The notes beneath the pieces are model-generated. The model was given only the letters and a program-made list of their open reading frames with translations. It had not been told where the DNA came from and did no database searches. Below are positions 23,401-33,961 of a DNA stretch of 54,957 nucleotides, piece by piece. This DNA comes from Gnetum montanum (Eukaryota; Streptophyta; Gnetopsida; Gnetales; Gnetaceae), in contig MNCI01023402.1 of assembly GCA_015680685.1 (NCBI GenBank), forward strand, positions 283,590 to 338,546, written 5' to 3'. Both the position numbers and the translations under genes were made by a program. Position 1 is the first letter of the stretch; each line of letters begins with the position of its first letter.

Positions 23401-23900
23401 CCACCATCTAACACTTTGGAGCACCCTTCCATCCAAAATTAGAGCTTAACACATATGGCTATGTTAACGCATACCGTAACTGACAGGATCAAGGTGGGCC
23501 ACCTTTTTAGGAAACTAACTGACCCTGGGAGTCCCTTAATCTATTTACAGATCATCGAAAATGAACCACATAGGGCTCTTCTTGACTCAGGTTTTGGAGT
23601 TAACTTGATATCACATGAGATGTACCATGCCTGGAACCTACCACAACTTAAGAAGAGCAACATTCAACTAGAGCTGGCAAACTAGTCCATCACCATTCCC
23701 TTGGGATTAGTGGAGGACATCATTACCACTGTGTGTGGCTGGTCTTACCCAACTGATTTCCTGGTGATTGAAGTTAACAACAATGAAGGGGACTTCCCAA
23801 TTATAATGGGAAGGGCATGGCTAAGCACAGTAGACACATGCCTTAGGATCCACGATCTTTCCTTGGAAATCTCTAAGATAAAAATTTGTTGAAAGATCGA
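23401..23900 (+). pseudogene. Element B aspartic protease
   Basis: The open stretches 23455-23685 and 23701-23892 are separated by a single TAG. They read DRIKVGHL, then ALLDSGFGVNLIS with the catalytic Asp-Ser-Gly near 23578-23600, and FPIIMGRAWLST near 23790-23830, which is the conserved Ile-Ile-x-Gly-Arg end of retropepsins. The protein matches the protease of C nearly residue for residue. It would cleave Gag. Only the one stop breaks the domain, so function may have been lost recently. Confidence 0.8.
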
Positions 23901-24780
23901 GAAGAGGAAAGTTCCATGCATCACATACAGTGATTCATTGGGTGATGAAATGAAGGAAATGCCTCCATATGATAGGTGTGCTCTTGAAACTTTGAACCAA
24001 AGATGCCTGTATGTAGCAACCACACAACAAGTAGTAGACACCCCCGTAGTTGATAACTACTAGAAGGAGCAGACAAATATGCATGGAATGAACTGAGGAA
24101 GCCCATGCCAACAACGAAGGCATAGACACGTTGGAATATGAGCGTCGCCAACTTCCACCCCTTAATTTAAGATCATCATTTGGGAGAAGTTGGACACTTT
24201 TAAGAAACTCAAACAGGTGCTCATTTTTTCAGATCTCTCCCTTTCCACTCAGTCATGGGGGAGATGGCCACCTATGCTAATCATATGGCGCCCTCAGTTC
24301 TTTTTCAATTTTTGTTTTACACATTTTTGTTTTACAACGTTTTTTGTTTCACATTTTTGTTTTACAAATTTCTTTAACTTTTCTAATTTTTGTTTTACAA
24401 CTTTCTTTAACTTTTCTAGTTTTTGTTTTACACCATCGTTATAATTTTTCCATTTTTTTGTGTGTTTATGTGCCATCCACCCTATAAGTTTATCCCATAA
24501 TAAGCGTTCTTCATGATGGTATGAACTATTTTCATATTGATTGCTAATGTTTGGTTTTTACCTTTAAGTCACAATGTTGATACTAAGGTATGTTTCTTTT
24601 GATATGACAAGCAATGAGTTCACTTCATCCATCCATCCACCAGTTTCTATGGTCTTTCTCGGCTTGGAAATGTATAGTCCCTTCTTAATAAGAACTTAAA
24701 CGAATCAGTGACTAGGCATTTCTCAGACTAAGGAAGGACTCAAGGATTGAAAAGGGTGTGACTTCAAGGGAACTTGATGC
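23901..24780 (+). other. Element B noncoding region before the gap
   Basis: After the protease the sense fades into stops. AGTCATGGGGGAGA lies at 24251-24264. From 24299 to 24433 the motif TTTTTGTTTTACA recurs about six times. No reverse transcriptase motif is seen in any frame up to the gap. Confidence 0.6.
24299..24433. repeat. TTTTTGTTTTACA short repeat array
   Basis: About six degenerate copies of TTTTTGTTTTACA, with CTTTAACTTTTCTA spacers in the second half. Low-complexity DNA in the noncoding part of element B. Confidence 0.7.
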
Positions 24781-25165
24781 NNNNNNNNNNNNNNNNNNNN
24801 NNNNNNNNNNNNNNNNNNNNNNNNNNNNNNNNNNNNNNNNNNNNNNNNNNNNNNNNNNNNNNNNNNNNNNNNNNNNNNNNNNNNNNNNNNNNNNNNNNNN
24901 NNNNNNNNNNNNNNNNNNNNNNNNNNNNNNNNNNNNNNNNNNNNNNNNNNNNNNNNNNNNNNNNNNNNNNNNNNNNNNNNNNNNNNNNNNNNNNNNNNNN
25001 NNNNNNNNNNNNNNNNNNNNNNNNNNNNNNNNNNNNNNNNNNNNNNNNNNNNNNNNNNNNNNNNNNNNNNNNNNNNNNNNNNNNNNNNNNNNNNNNNNNN
25101 NNNNNNNNNNNNNNNNNNNNNNNNNNNNNNNNNNNNNNNNNNNNNNNNNNNNNNNNNNNNNNNNN
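24781..25165. other. Assembly gap, 385 unknown bases
   Basis: Run of N inside element B. Anything called across it is meaningless. Its true length is not known. Confidence 0.95.
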
Positions 25166-26087
25166 TTGTATCATTAGTATATATATTTTGGTTGATGCAT
25201 TGTTTTCTTTTTGGTAAATTCTTGCAGTTAAGACTTTAACTCTTGTTCCAAATGACATTCCCGGAGCCTACAAACTCTTTGAATGTGGGTTTGTCAGGGC
25301 ATTAAGGGCATGAGCCTGCTTTGCGGAGGACCCACTGACATTCCTATTTGGAGAATTAGTTAAATTATTTTCCTTAATATTTTGTAATTAATTTTATTTT
25401 GTTCATTACCATCTTGACATCCATTTCATTGATGTTTTCAATTGTCCCTTTTTATCTATCTTTCTTACTCCTTTTCTTTCTCCATTCTAACGCTACCGGA
25501 GGTTCGCGATTAGTCATGGGGGTATGGGGCCTAAATTTTTCGATCTCCTAGCCCTGAAATTTTTAATTTTCTTCCTAACCCCTACACCTTTGGTAGTCAT
25601 CATTAATATATCTCCAGATCCATATCAGCCATACCACAACCTATGTAATGAGTTTACACCGAAGCAAGGTATCAATTACATGATGATTCAGTTGCCCTTG
25701 CTAATTAAGATTGTGTTGTGTGTGCAGATGGAAATCATACAAACAACAGATTGGATCTGGAGCAAACACTTGGAATGGAGAAGCGTTGAAGTAGCTATGT
25801 AAGGAGCAAGATCGATGGCACACTTATGGATGGACAACGAAGGCACAATCTTGGCATTGGCAATAGCAACACTTCTTTCTCTCTCTCTTTCTTAGCTACC
25901 AACAAAGGCCTGATATCATTGTAATAAGGTGTTCACCCTTGTTTGATGAACACCAATTTTGTCAAGTCTTGTAATGATGATCCGTTCACATGTCATCTCA
26001 TTAGTTCCATTCCCCTCAATAATTCCATACCTTCCCAATATTATTGTAAGGAACTCGAGGACGAGTTTTCATTCAGTCATGGGGGTA
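25166..26087 (+). other. Element B noncoding 3' region with conserved hairpin
   Basis: No gene seen. At 25285-25340 lies a motif conserved with element A (27788-27847) that can fold (see findings). AGTCATGGGGGTA occurs at 25512-25524 and again at 26075-26087, where it abuts the 3' LTR and would be the polypurine tract. 25525-25802 is open but shows no known domain. Confidence 0.6.
26075..26087 (+). promoter_or_regulatory. Polypurine tract of element B
   Basis: AGTCATGGGGGTA directly precedes the 3' LTR. Element A has the identical 13 bases in the same place (28828-28840). Plus-strand DNA priming at such G-rich tracts is standard for LTR elements. Confidence 0.7.
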
Positions 26088-27052
26088 TGATGAGACACGA
26101 TATCGCATAAGTGATATCGCGGTCGTCGCGATATCGCATCGTCCCCTGCGATATCGCATACGCGATATCACGATTCGTCGCCAAATCTATAAATAAGAGG
26201 TGGCACTTCCCTCATTTCTCATCCTAGGCTTAAACTAGGGAAACTCTGGCAGTTTGATAACTCCAAAGATAGAATATTTTCCATGTGCCCACAGTAGGAG
26301 TCCCCAAGTAAACGAATCTTTATTTGAGCAGCTTTGTACCTAAACGCAAGTTGTGTACAGCAATAAAGACGAGCTTTGTGGATAAACCTTGCAGTGCATG
26401 AAATAGGATTTATTACTTGTTATTTCTTACCTGTTATTTATTACCTTCATTAGCGTAGCATGAGTACGACTTAATTACAAGCATTGACGAATGTGTACGG
26501 CTAATCAAGGAATCGGCTGCTCATCGCGATTAGTCTCTCTCACCCTCAACTCCTAGAACGTGGGATGAGTACGACTTGTTTACAAGCATCTACAGATGTG
26601 TACGTCTAGTCAAGAAATCAGCTGCTCATCACATTTATGCTAGTTAAGTGCCTCAGTACGACCACTTCGAGCACGTGCGTTACGTGTGGTAATCCCAATA
26701 ACGATTAGCGTTTGGTAGCCACAGTTGCATAGTTCAGGGTATGTACGGTAAGTGGGAACGGATGCTGATGCTAGTTAATTTAGACTTAGTCTTTAGTTAG
26801 AGTTAGTTAGCTCTCTCAACCCTTCACCTTGATAGCATAGGAGAAAAACCATAAAAGACCATAAAAATCATATACCTCGGACTTACTTAACCATACACCA
26901 TGACAACAACAAGTAAGTCTGGGAAGACAACGAATGATTAACCCTAAGTGTTCCATGGGGTGTTTAGGCATTTAGTTTGCGGAGTTCAACCGGATCGCGC
27001 GTGCTACGCTCATTTCGTATGGTTGAGTGTAAGGGTACCTCACCACTCATCA
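26088..27052 (+). mobile_element. 3' LTR of element B
   Basis: From TGATGAGACACGATATCGC to ACCACTCATCA. The TATA box is at 26188-26195, with five GATATC palindromes upstream. It pairs with 19854-20804. Confidence 0.9.
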
Positions 27053-28827
27053 AATGCCTACTATGTTTTTGTTAATAATATTGCTATTCATGATGCAAAA
27101 GTCAACACCATGTGTTGAGTTTTTANCTCTTCTTTTTTTTTTCATGGGAACCACACCATGCAAAGACATGCTTCCTATTTATTAGTCAATGATAGGATTG
27201 ATGATATGTTCCTAAAGGAGCCATAAACCACAAGAAGGAAGTTAANGAAAGAAAGAAAGAAAAAAAGAGAGAAAAATAAAGAAAACAATGGGAATTCAAA
27301 GCACATCCCTTAGACATAATAATGGCTACAAGCACTGGTTATGAGGTTGGAAACACATGTTACCCATGCGTAAAGGCACCCCTCTAACTAAGGTCCTTCC
27401 TTCCTTTCTTCTTTTCCTTTCTTCTCTTTTTGGAGTGATGTTCATTCTCTATGGTTGTTGTGGACTCGGGATGGTAGGTAGGAAGGAACACATAAATGTA
27501 AGGCCATTGTTAATGGTATGGACTTGGTCTGAAACTTGGATGGATAGGTACAATGGTCATTTTAATCACAATTGACATAAGAACCTATTTCGGACATGGT
27601 TAATTACCTTACATCCTAATCTTTGCAATCCCTTCTCATCCCATTATCCACCTCATTATTGCATGTAATTATGGGCCTAATGATTTTGTATTGTATAGTG
27701 CAGGACCCTAACCAAGGCAATTGTGTATTGTTTAGAACAAAGGCATGATCTACATTTAACTTCTAAGGTGCCCACAAAAATCTATAGAAGTGGTTATGCA
27801 AGGGCATTATGGTAGGAGCCTGCTTTAGGAAGGACCCACTTGCATAACTTTTGTTGATCATGGCTTTAAACAAAACCTCACATATTCAAGAACATCATTG
27901 AGGGCTCTCTGAATTTATGCATGATTTTGGAACTACTTCTCATCAATTTTAATTAATTTTTACTACTTTTCTATTAAAATATCCTTCAAATTCAATATTC
28001 CTTGGTCATGTTATGAGCCAAACCTTTGGTTTTAACTGTTCAAAAACTTGTGAACTTCTAGAGTTAAGCTCATTTATCATGGTAGGGGGTGGGAAAGGGC
28101 TAAGGATGTAATTTTTAAAATTTTTCTAACATCCCATTTTTGAACATTATTATAACTAATAGTAAAAATAATCAAAATAACTTAAAACAACTTGATGATT
28201 TTAGTTACCTTAAAGCCTTGGAAAACATTATTATGAAATCATCTTGAGCTTACATGCTAGACTTTTTTCAAATTTTGAGCTAAGGATTTAGGAAGGGTTA
28301 ATCATGAATGAAAAATTATCAAAACTAATGTTGATCCTTTGATGATTTCAGATGATGCCAAAAAAAAATCCCTAAGATTGAAGGCCTTGTAAAAGCAAAG
28401 GAAAATGAGGCCAAGGGGAGAACAATGGAGGTTATGCCCATGAAAAAATAGTAGCACATATAGGGATTAAAGCTCAAACATAACATGTTTATTGGATCCA
28501 TGTGATGATCAAAAGAAATGTCAATCCATCCTTCAAGAATGTTCTACATAAAAAGAGAAGCATCAACATAACAATCCAGGTTGGAAAGTTTTCCACCACT
28601 AGTCACAACAAGAAGATTCATCTTCAACAGATTTTTGAAGACCTCTATAATTTTGAAAAATTTGGTGTCTATCTAGTCTTTTTGTCTTTTTGTAATACAT
28701 CCACATGAATAAAATTTTGTAACGTGACACTCCAATTTTATAATGGTAGCCAATCTAGTCTTGGTCACCCCATAATTTTTGTAATGAAAGTTCATCCATT
28801 TATATATAACTTGAGGAGTGTTTAGTT
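27053..28827 (+). other. Element A noncoding 3' region, second piece
   Basis: It resumes A behind element B. It holds a purine-rich GAAA run near 27246-27285, single unknown bases at 27126 and 27246, and the folding motif at 27788-27847 shared with B. No coding domain is recognised, and short open frames (27357-27575, 28502-28708) lack similarity. It ends at the polypurine tract. Confidence 0.55.
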
Positions 28828-28840
28828 AGTCATGGGGGTA
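28828..28840 (+). promoter_or_regulatory. Polypurine tract of element A
   Basis: AGTCATGGGGGTA directly before the 3' LTR, identical to that of element B. Confidence 0.65.
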
Positions 28841-29768
28841 TGATGAGACATGATATGTTGGGCAAATTCGTCAACGCATCCCCATCAACGAAGCCTTGTT
28901 GATGCATCCCCGATGTGTCAATGCATATGTGTGGATGAAAATGTGTTGATGCTAATGGGAAACACATCTTTGATGCATTAATGCAGCCCTGTCAACACAA
29001 TGCCTTTTTCCTATAAATATGTGAGCACCCATTGCGTATTTGGCACCATTTGGTCAATAATGGAGCTAGACTCTTGCAGTTTTCTCCCATAATCTTTGCA
29101 ATAAGTTAGTGAGTGCTCATAGTGTGGATTTAAGTTAACTGTACAACATCTTATTTGAGTGGCATTATACTTGGACACATTCCATGAACAACAATACGAT
29201 TGAGATTGATTCCTATTCATTATAGCACTTTGACTTAGAATAGATTTACTTTCAATGTAATTTATTTTCTATGTACTTAGTTAACATTTACATTTCTACT
29301 CACATTTATCAATTGGTGGAATGAGCATGACCAATTTTGAGCATAAACATGTATTTTCTTGGTAATCCCCACAACATTATTGCTTGGTTTGCCAAGTATC
29401 ATAACACTTGCTAATCCCAGTACTGGATACATGAGTTTAGGACATGTACAGCAAGTTGGGAATGAACACTTATCATCCTTAGGATAGTTTAGCATTTATC
29501 TTCTTGTTATTAATTAGTTTAAATAATTAATTTATACATTATTATCGAGTTAATTTAGGGGTTGTACAACATCAATAATCATATGTCTCACTTTGGACTA
29601 AATCATATGTCATAAAGCTACCACTAGTCCAAGTGAGAAGATAGGGAACTATGATCAATGCTTAACAATCTAGATACCATGCTTGTTCCATCCACAAAAT
29701 TTGACTAGATTGCATGTGAATGCTTGTGGTTCATATGGTTGGGCATGGGGGGTACTTGCTGCTCATCA
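28841..29768 (+). mobile_element. 3' LTR of element A
   Basis: From TGATGAGACATGATATG to TGCTGCTCATCA. TATAAATA is at 29012-29019. It is followed by AAAAT, the target duplication, and then by the continuation of the copia integrase. Confidence 0.85.
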
Positions 29769-31585
29769 AAAATAATCAAGAAATAAATTTAAGATATGAA
29801 GACATGAAATCAAAGATATTCTTAATTATATACATTTAGATTTATGAGGTTGATAAGGACCACCACTTGGAGTGATGGTAAGGTTCTTATTTCATAACAT
29901 GTAAGAGCTAGGTTTGAGCTTGGATGCACTTACTTGAAAGACTTGGGTTTAAGACCTAGAGGAAATTTATATTTTGTCAACTTTATTAATGATTATTTTA
30001 AGAAAGTTTGGATGTATATGTTGAAAAATAAATTTGATGTTTTTGATGTTTTAAAGGAATTAATGCTTAGATTAAAAAGAGAATAAATAAATATATTAAA
30101 TGTTTGAGAATAAATAATAGAGGAAAGTTCAATGCTATGGAGTTTGAAATTTATTATAGAGAAGTTGGGATTAAAAGACAAAAGATATGACCTATACTCC
30201 TAAGAAAGATGGAGTTTTATAATGCATGAATAGGACTCTTCCTGAAATGGTAACAAGCTTGATTAGCAGCAATAATTTGGGTTAGAAAATTTGGGTTAAG
30301 GCTATTTTGATATCATATTCTTAGTTAATAAATCACCTATAATTACATTAAATTGTAAAACTTTAAAAGAGTTATCAATAAGTTCTTCTATTGATTATTC
30401 TTTTCATAGAGTTTTTGGTTGCACTGTATATGCTCTAGTTTTGAAACATCAATGTTCAAAATTAGATCCCAAATCTAGAAAGTATGTATTTATTCTGTAT
30501 GGTGATGATGTTAAGTGGTATAGATTATGGGATCCTACTAATCATAAAATCATCTATAAGAGAGATATAGTTTTTCATGAATCCTCTAATAGTATCAAAT
30601 AGGAAGTAAAGTTGAATATGAACATATAGATGTACCTAGTAATTAGCTAGTTGAGTTGGAGACTTAGTCATCTTCAATTAAATAATAGAATAGGTTTAGT
30701 TATATGAAGAATGTTGGTTAGATGAAAAATTAGGAAAAAAAACATAGTTGCACAACCTCTAAGAATATCCACATGATGAAGTATTCATCCTTAGAACATA
30801 ACCAAGCTCATGTGAAGAAGGTACTAAACATGCTTCTAGTTCTAAATGCGAAGAAGCAATGCAAGAGGAGATGAATTCTTTGGGAGAAAAAACATGGATT
30901 TTGATGGAGCTTCCAAAAGGTAGAAAAGCAATTGGCTGTAAATGGGTCTATAAACTAAATAAAATAATTAATGGTAAAATTGATAGGTATAAAGCAAGAT
31001 TGACAGCAAAAGGTTATTCACAAAAGGAATGTATAGAATTCACATAAATTTTTTAGACCCTATCATCTTTAGTTGTTTTATATAATAAAGAACTAAAATA
31101 ACTAGATGTAAAACCAACATTCTTACATTGTTACTTGGATGAAGAAATATATATGAAATAGCTAGAAGGTTTTATACAGAAAGGCAAGGAAGATTTAGTT
31201 TACCAACTAAAGAAGTCATTTAATCACCTAAAGCAATCATTTGGGCAATGGTATAAAAGGTTTAAGTCTTCCATTGTGAGCCATAATTTTCCAAAAATAA
31301 GTAAATATGACAATTATGTATAATTTAAAATTGATGTAAATGGAATTTTTATAGTTTTGGTGTTATATATTGATGACATGCTTATTGTAAGCTAAAGGAT
31401 GTTTGAAATCAAATTGTTAAAGGCTCAATTATCTATAACATTTAATGTGAAAGATCTAGGCACAATAAATCAAATTTTAAGCATAGAGATACATAAAGAC
31501 AGAGGAAACTGTGAGCTATGGTTTTATAGGAAAAATATATTTAAAAAATTCTTATGTGTTTTAATATAATGGATGCTAAACTTGT
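29769..31585 (+). pseudogene. Ty1/copia element F: integrase and reverse transcriptase remnant
   Basis: Plus strand. It continues the integrase behind element A with an ILNYIHLDL-type block, then after a small insert YFVNFINDYFKKVWMY near 29975-30020 (catalytic core, DD changed to ND). RVFGCTVYA near 30410 and RLWDPTNHKIIYKRDIVF near 30520-30575 belong to the integrase C-terminal side. The reverse transcriptase starts near 30859 (TWILMELPKGRKAIGCKWVYK, KARLTAKGYSQ) and has the catalytic box YIDDM at 31366-31380. Multiple stops make it dead. Domain order integrase before reverse transcriptase is diagnostic of Ty1/copia. The frame is cut at 31585 by a solo LTR. Confidence 0.85.
29851..29962 (+). 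mobile_element. Possible SINE-like insert in the copia integrase
   Basis: About 110 bp interrupt the integrase between its DLWG-type end and the residues before YFVNF, where the family needs only about nine codons. The insert carries AGTGATGGTAAGG and GGTTTGAGCTT (29911-29921), which resemble pol III boxes A and B, and GGGTTTAAGACC further on. A tRNA-derived SINE is the best guess. No poly-A tail or clear target duplication is seen. Confidence 0.35.
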
Positions 31586-32539
31586 TGTTGATGCGTAAAT
31601 TTTGGACACACCGCCAACATCTGTGAAAACTCGTTTTAGGAGACTATCGCCTAAGGTGCCTCCCGTATGGGTACGGAAACCCAAGAATAGTCTCAGCTGG
31701 AAAGGGCTATGTGACAAAACAATAATAACAATATTTTAAACAAAATATTAAAAAACTTAAATTTGATTTTAGGAGCATTCTCTTATGTTTCGAAAAACAT
31801 ATAAAAATCAAAATTAAACATTTGTGTAGTTTTGAGTAAAATAAATAACACAAAATAAAAGTTCAAATTAAAAATAAAAATTTATCTGGTGCTCTAAGCA
31901 GAAGGAAAATTCAGCCACTGGTCTTCCCGGTGTTGGCTTGGTCTCTACTGTGTGGGTAGAAAAGAAAACAGGAAAGAAAATGCATCCGTTTCGTGCATGA
32001 GAGACTTGCAGCTCTTGAACAGAAAAATCCTACAAGAGACTTACGGCTCTTGAACAACCAAAAAAAATGCTCATTGTTTGAATAGAAAATCCTCTCCGGT
32101 GGTGAACTGAAAATCCCCTGATCATTGTCAGAGAATAGGCGCAGGTGTTGGCTGCTGGCTTCCCTTCCCCCCTCCTCTAAACTCTAGCTTCCTCCCTCTT
32201 TATAGCGGCCCTGCAGGAGAAAACCCTAACCCTAAATTACTAGCCACCTTTGCCGTGAATTATTTTTTCCTTTTTCCTCATGTTGCTGCAAAAGAAAAAA
32301 AACAAAACAGGATAATCATCATGGGTCATAAGTCATGGGTGGATGCTTGATCAACGTTTTAAAATCTATTTTTTTATGGGCCAACAAAGCCCACTAGCAC
32401 ATGGACAGTGGCCATGTGCAAGCTCATGGCGTTCTATTTTTAATTTTTTAATTTTTATTTTTTATTTTTTATTTTTTATTTTTATAAAACTTGTTCAAAC
32501 AAGGCCCTATGCCTAGCATGGGTGAGGTTGGCCTCAACA
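31586..32539 (-). mobile_element. Solo LTR of a different family
   Basis: It has six-base inverted ends TGTTGA...TCAACA. Flanks CTTGT (31581-31585) and CCTGT (32540-32544) match 4/5 as target duplication. On the minus strand GCTATAAAGAGGG near 32200 looks like its TATA box. A (TTTTTA)n run lies at 32433-32483. It interrupts the copia reverse transcriptase/RNase H of F, whose sense resumes at 32540. Confidence 0.65.
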
Positions 32540-32648
32540 CCTGTAAATACCACTTTTGGTGCTCATTTCAAGATTTCCCTAGATTCATTCCTTAGTTCAA
32601 AAGAAGAAAATTAATACATATCTTGTGTGCCTTATGTGAATGCACTAG
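32540..32648 (+). pseudogene. Copia element F, piece between two solo LTRs
   Basis: It encodes AHFKIS and VPYVNAL in frame with stops. This is the copia block (HF.LS...P Y..A.GS.MY) between the reverse transcriptase and RNase H. It ends in ACTAG, the target of the next LTR. Confidence 0.65.
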
Positions 32649-33529
32649 TGAGTGGCAAGTGTCCCCCATGCCCAAATACATAAATCACAAGTGTTCTCAT
32701 GCAATTTAGTCAAATTTGTGGATGGCACTAGTGTGGCATCTAGATTGTTAAGCATTGATCACAGGTCACTATCTTCCCACTTAGACTAGTGGTAGCTCTA
32801 TCATGTATAGTTTAGTCTAAAGTGAGGCATATGATTATTGATGTTGAGCGACTATGGCTAAGCTAGATAAAAACATGAAAATTAATTATTTAATTAATCT
32901 AACTAATAACAAAAAGATAAATCCCAGACTATCCTAGGGATGATGAGTGTTTGTTCTCAACTTGTTATACATGTCCTAAACTCTTGTAACCACTATTGGG
33001 AACACCAAGTGTTATGCTACTAGGCAAATCAAGCAATAACATTGTTAGAATTATCAAGAGAATACGTGTTTATACTCAAAACTAGTCATGCTCATTCCAC
33101 CAATTGATTAATGTGCATGAAAATGTAAATATTAACTAAGTACTTAGAAAGTAAATTACAATAAAAGTAAATCTATTCTAAGCTAAAGTGCTATAATGAA
33201 TATGAATCAATCTCAATCTTTTTGTTGTTCAAGAATGTGTCAAGGTACAGTGCCACACGAATAAGATGTCATACAATTGACTCAAATCCACATTGTAGGC
33301 AGTCACTAACTATTTCTTAAGATTATGGAAGAAAATTGTAAGATTTTGGCTACACTATTGACCAAATGGTGGTGAATATGCGGTGGATGCTTGCATATTT
33401 ATAGGCTTATGGAGGATCAATGTTGATGCATATGCGCCAACGTATCCAAGGATATGTTGACAGGAATGCATCAACTGGGTTGTGTCAATAGGCATGCGTT
33501 GACGTAGCTAACTGACTTGGACTTGATCA
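32649..33529 (-). mobile_element. Solo LTR, A-type
   Basis: On the plus strand from TGAGTGGCAAG to CTTGATCA, flanked by perfect ACTAG (32644-32648 and 33530-33534). The sense TATA box is TATTTATA on the plus strand at 33395-33402. It matches the inverted LTR of element A along most of its length (for example ATGGCACTAG, AGTGAGGCATATGATTATTG). Confidence 0.85.
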
Positions 33530-33556
33530 ACTAGGAAGTTTAATGTATGTGAGCTT
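33530..33556 (+). pseudogene. Copia element F, last recognisable piece
   Basis: Right of the solo LTR the frame reads GSLMYV, the next part of the copia motif that ends in ...NAL at 32648. Similarity stops soon after. Confidence 0.55.
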
Positions 33557-33961
33557 CTTCTATGCAATTGCAGAGAGTGAGAGAAGCCTTGTACTCTTCA
33601 ATTCATCCTAAATAAAATTCTTTTGCTTTACCTCATAAATGTTTCTCTTTATATTGAAAGGTTTAACCAGGTAAATCTTATGTATTTTAATTTTTCTTTT
33701 ATTTCTATTGTTCAAAGCATCCTTTGTTTTAATCCTTTTCACTATAAAGACAAACATGACCATTTGTGAAGTTCTGCTTGCTATCCTTTTTACATGCTCA
33801 AGAATTAATATTTTTAAGCACCTCATCTAAAGGCATTATATTATTGTAGCAATAGTTCCTCTAAGAAGATAATGAATTAAATACAGAGTGAAAAATTTGT
33901 CTTTACAAAAAAAGCAAAAGAAATATAGAAAAAAAGGCATATGTTACTGAGGATCTACAAT
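33557..33961. other. No gene seen
   Basis: AT-rich DNA. An open minus-strand stretch at 33826-33608 is Lys/Ile-rich and matches nothing I know. It may belong to the same mobile element as the helicase scrap that follows. Confidence 0.4.

Larger units (their letters stand above)
19854..27052 (+). mobile_element. Element B: gag-protease LTR retrotransposon without pol
   Basis: Structurally complete element inserted in the 3' region of A. It has LTRs of 951 and 965 bp, a perfect target duplication AATGC (19849-19853 and 27053-27057), a well preserved tRNA-Asp-type primer site, gag, a protease, about 2 kb of noncoding DNA and a polypurine-type motif abutting the 3' LTR. No reverse transcriptase or integrase is visible. 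A 385-base gap (24781-25165) lies in the noncoding part. It is too short, if sized correctly, to hide pol, and the flanks match the layout of element A. LTR divergence by eye is of the order of 5-8 percent, mostly transitions. Confidence 0.9.
8035..29768 (+). mobile_element. Element A: non-autonomous Ty3-type LTR retrotransposon, nested
   Basis: Outer element of the nest, inserted in the copia integrase F with target duplication AAAAT (8030-8034 and 29769-29773). It has a 5' LTR, a decayed tRNA-Asp-type primer site, gag from 9173, a long 3' noncoding part, a polypurine-like AGTCATGGGGGTA and a 3' LTR. Element C splits the gag at 10412/18167 and element B splits the 3' region at 19853/27053. 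Without these it is about 6.8 kb. I see no protease, reverse transcriptase or integrase, so it would need enzymes in trans. The parts are listed separately. Confidence 0.8.

Noticed and set aside
24758-25258. Long open frames across the gap
   Set aside because: They consist of unknown bases and carry no coding information.
28841-28860. TGATGAG at LTR ends as part of a hammerhead ribozyme, as in retrozymes
   Set aside because: The hammerhead core needs CTGATGAG followed by a stem and CGAAAC; no GAAAC box at suitable distance was found in these LTRs.
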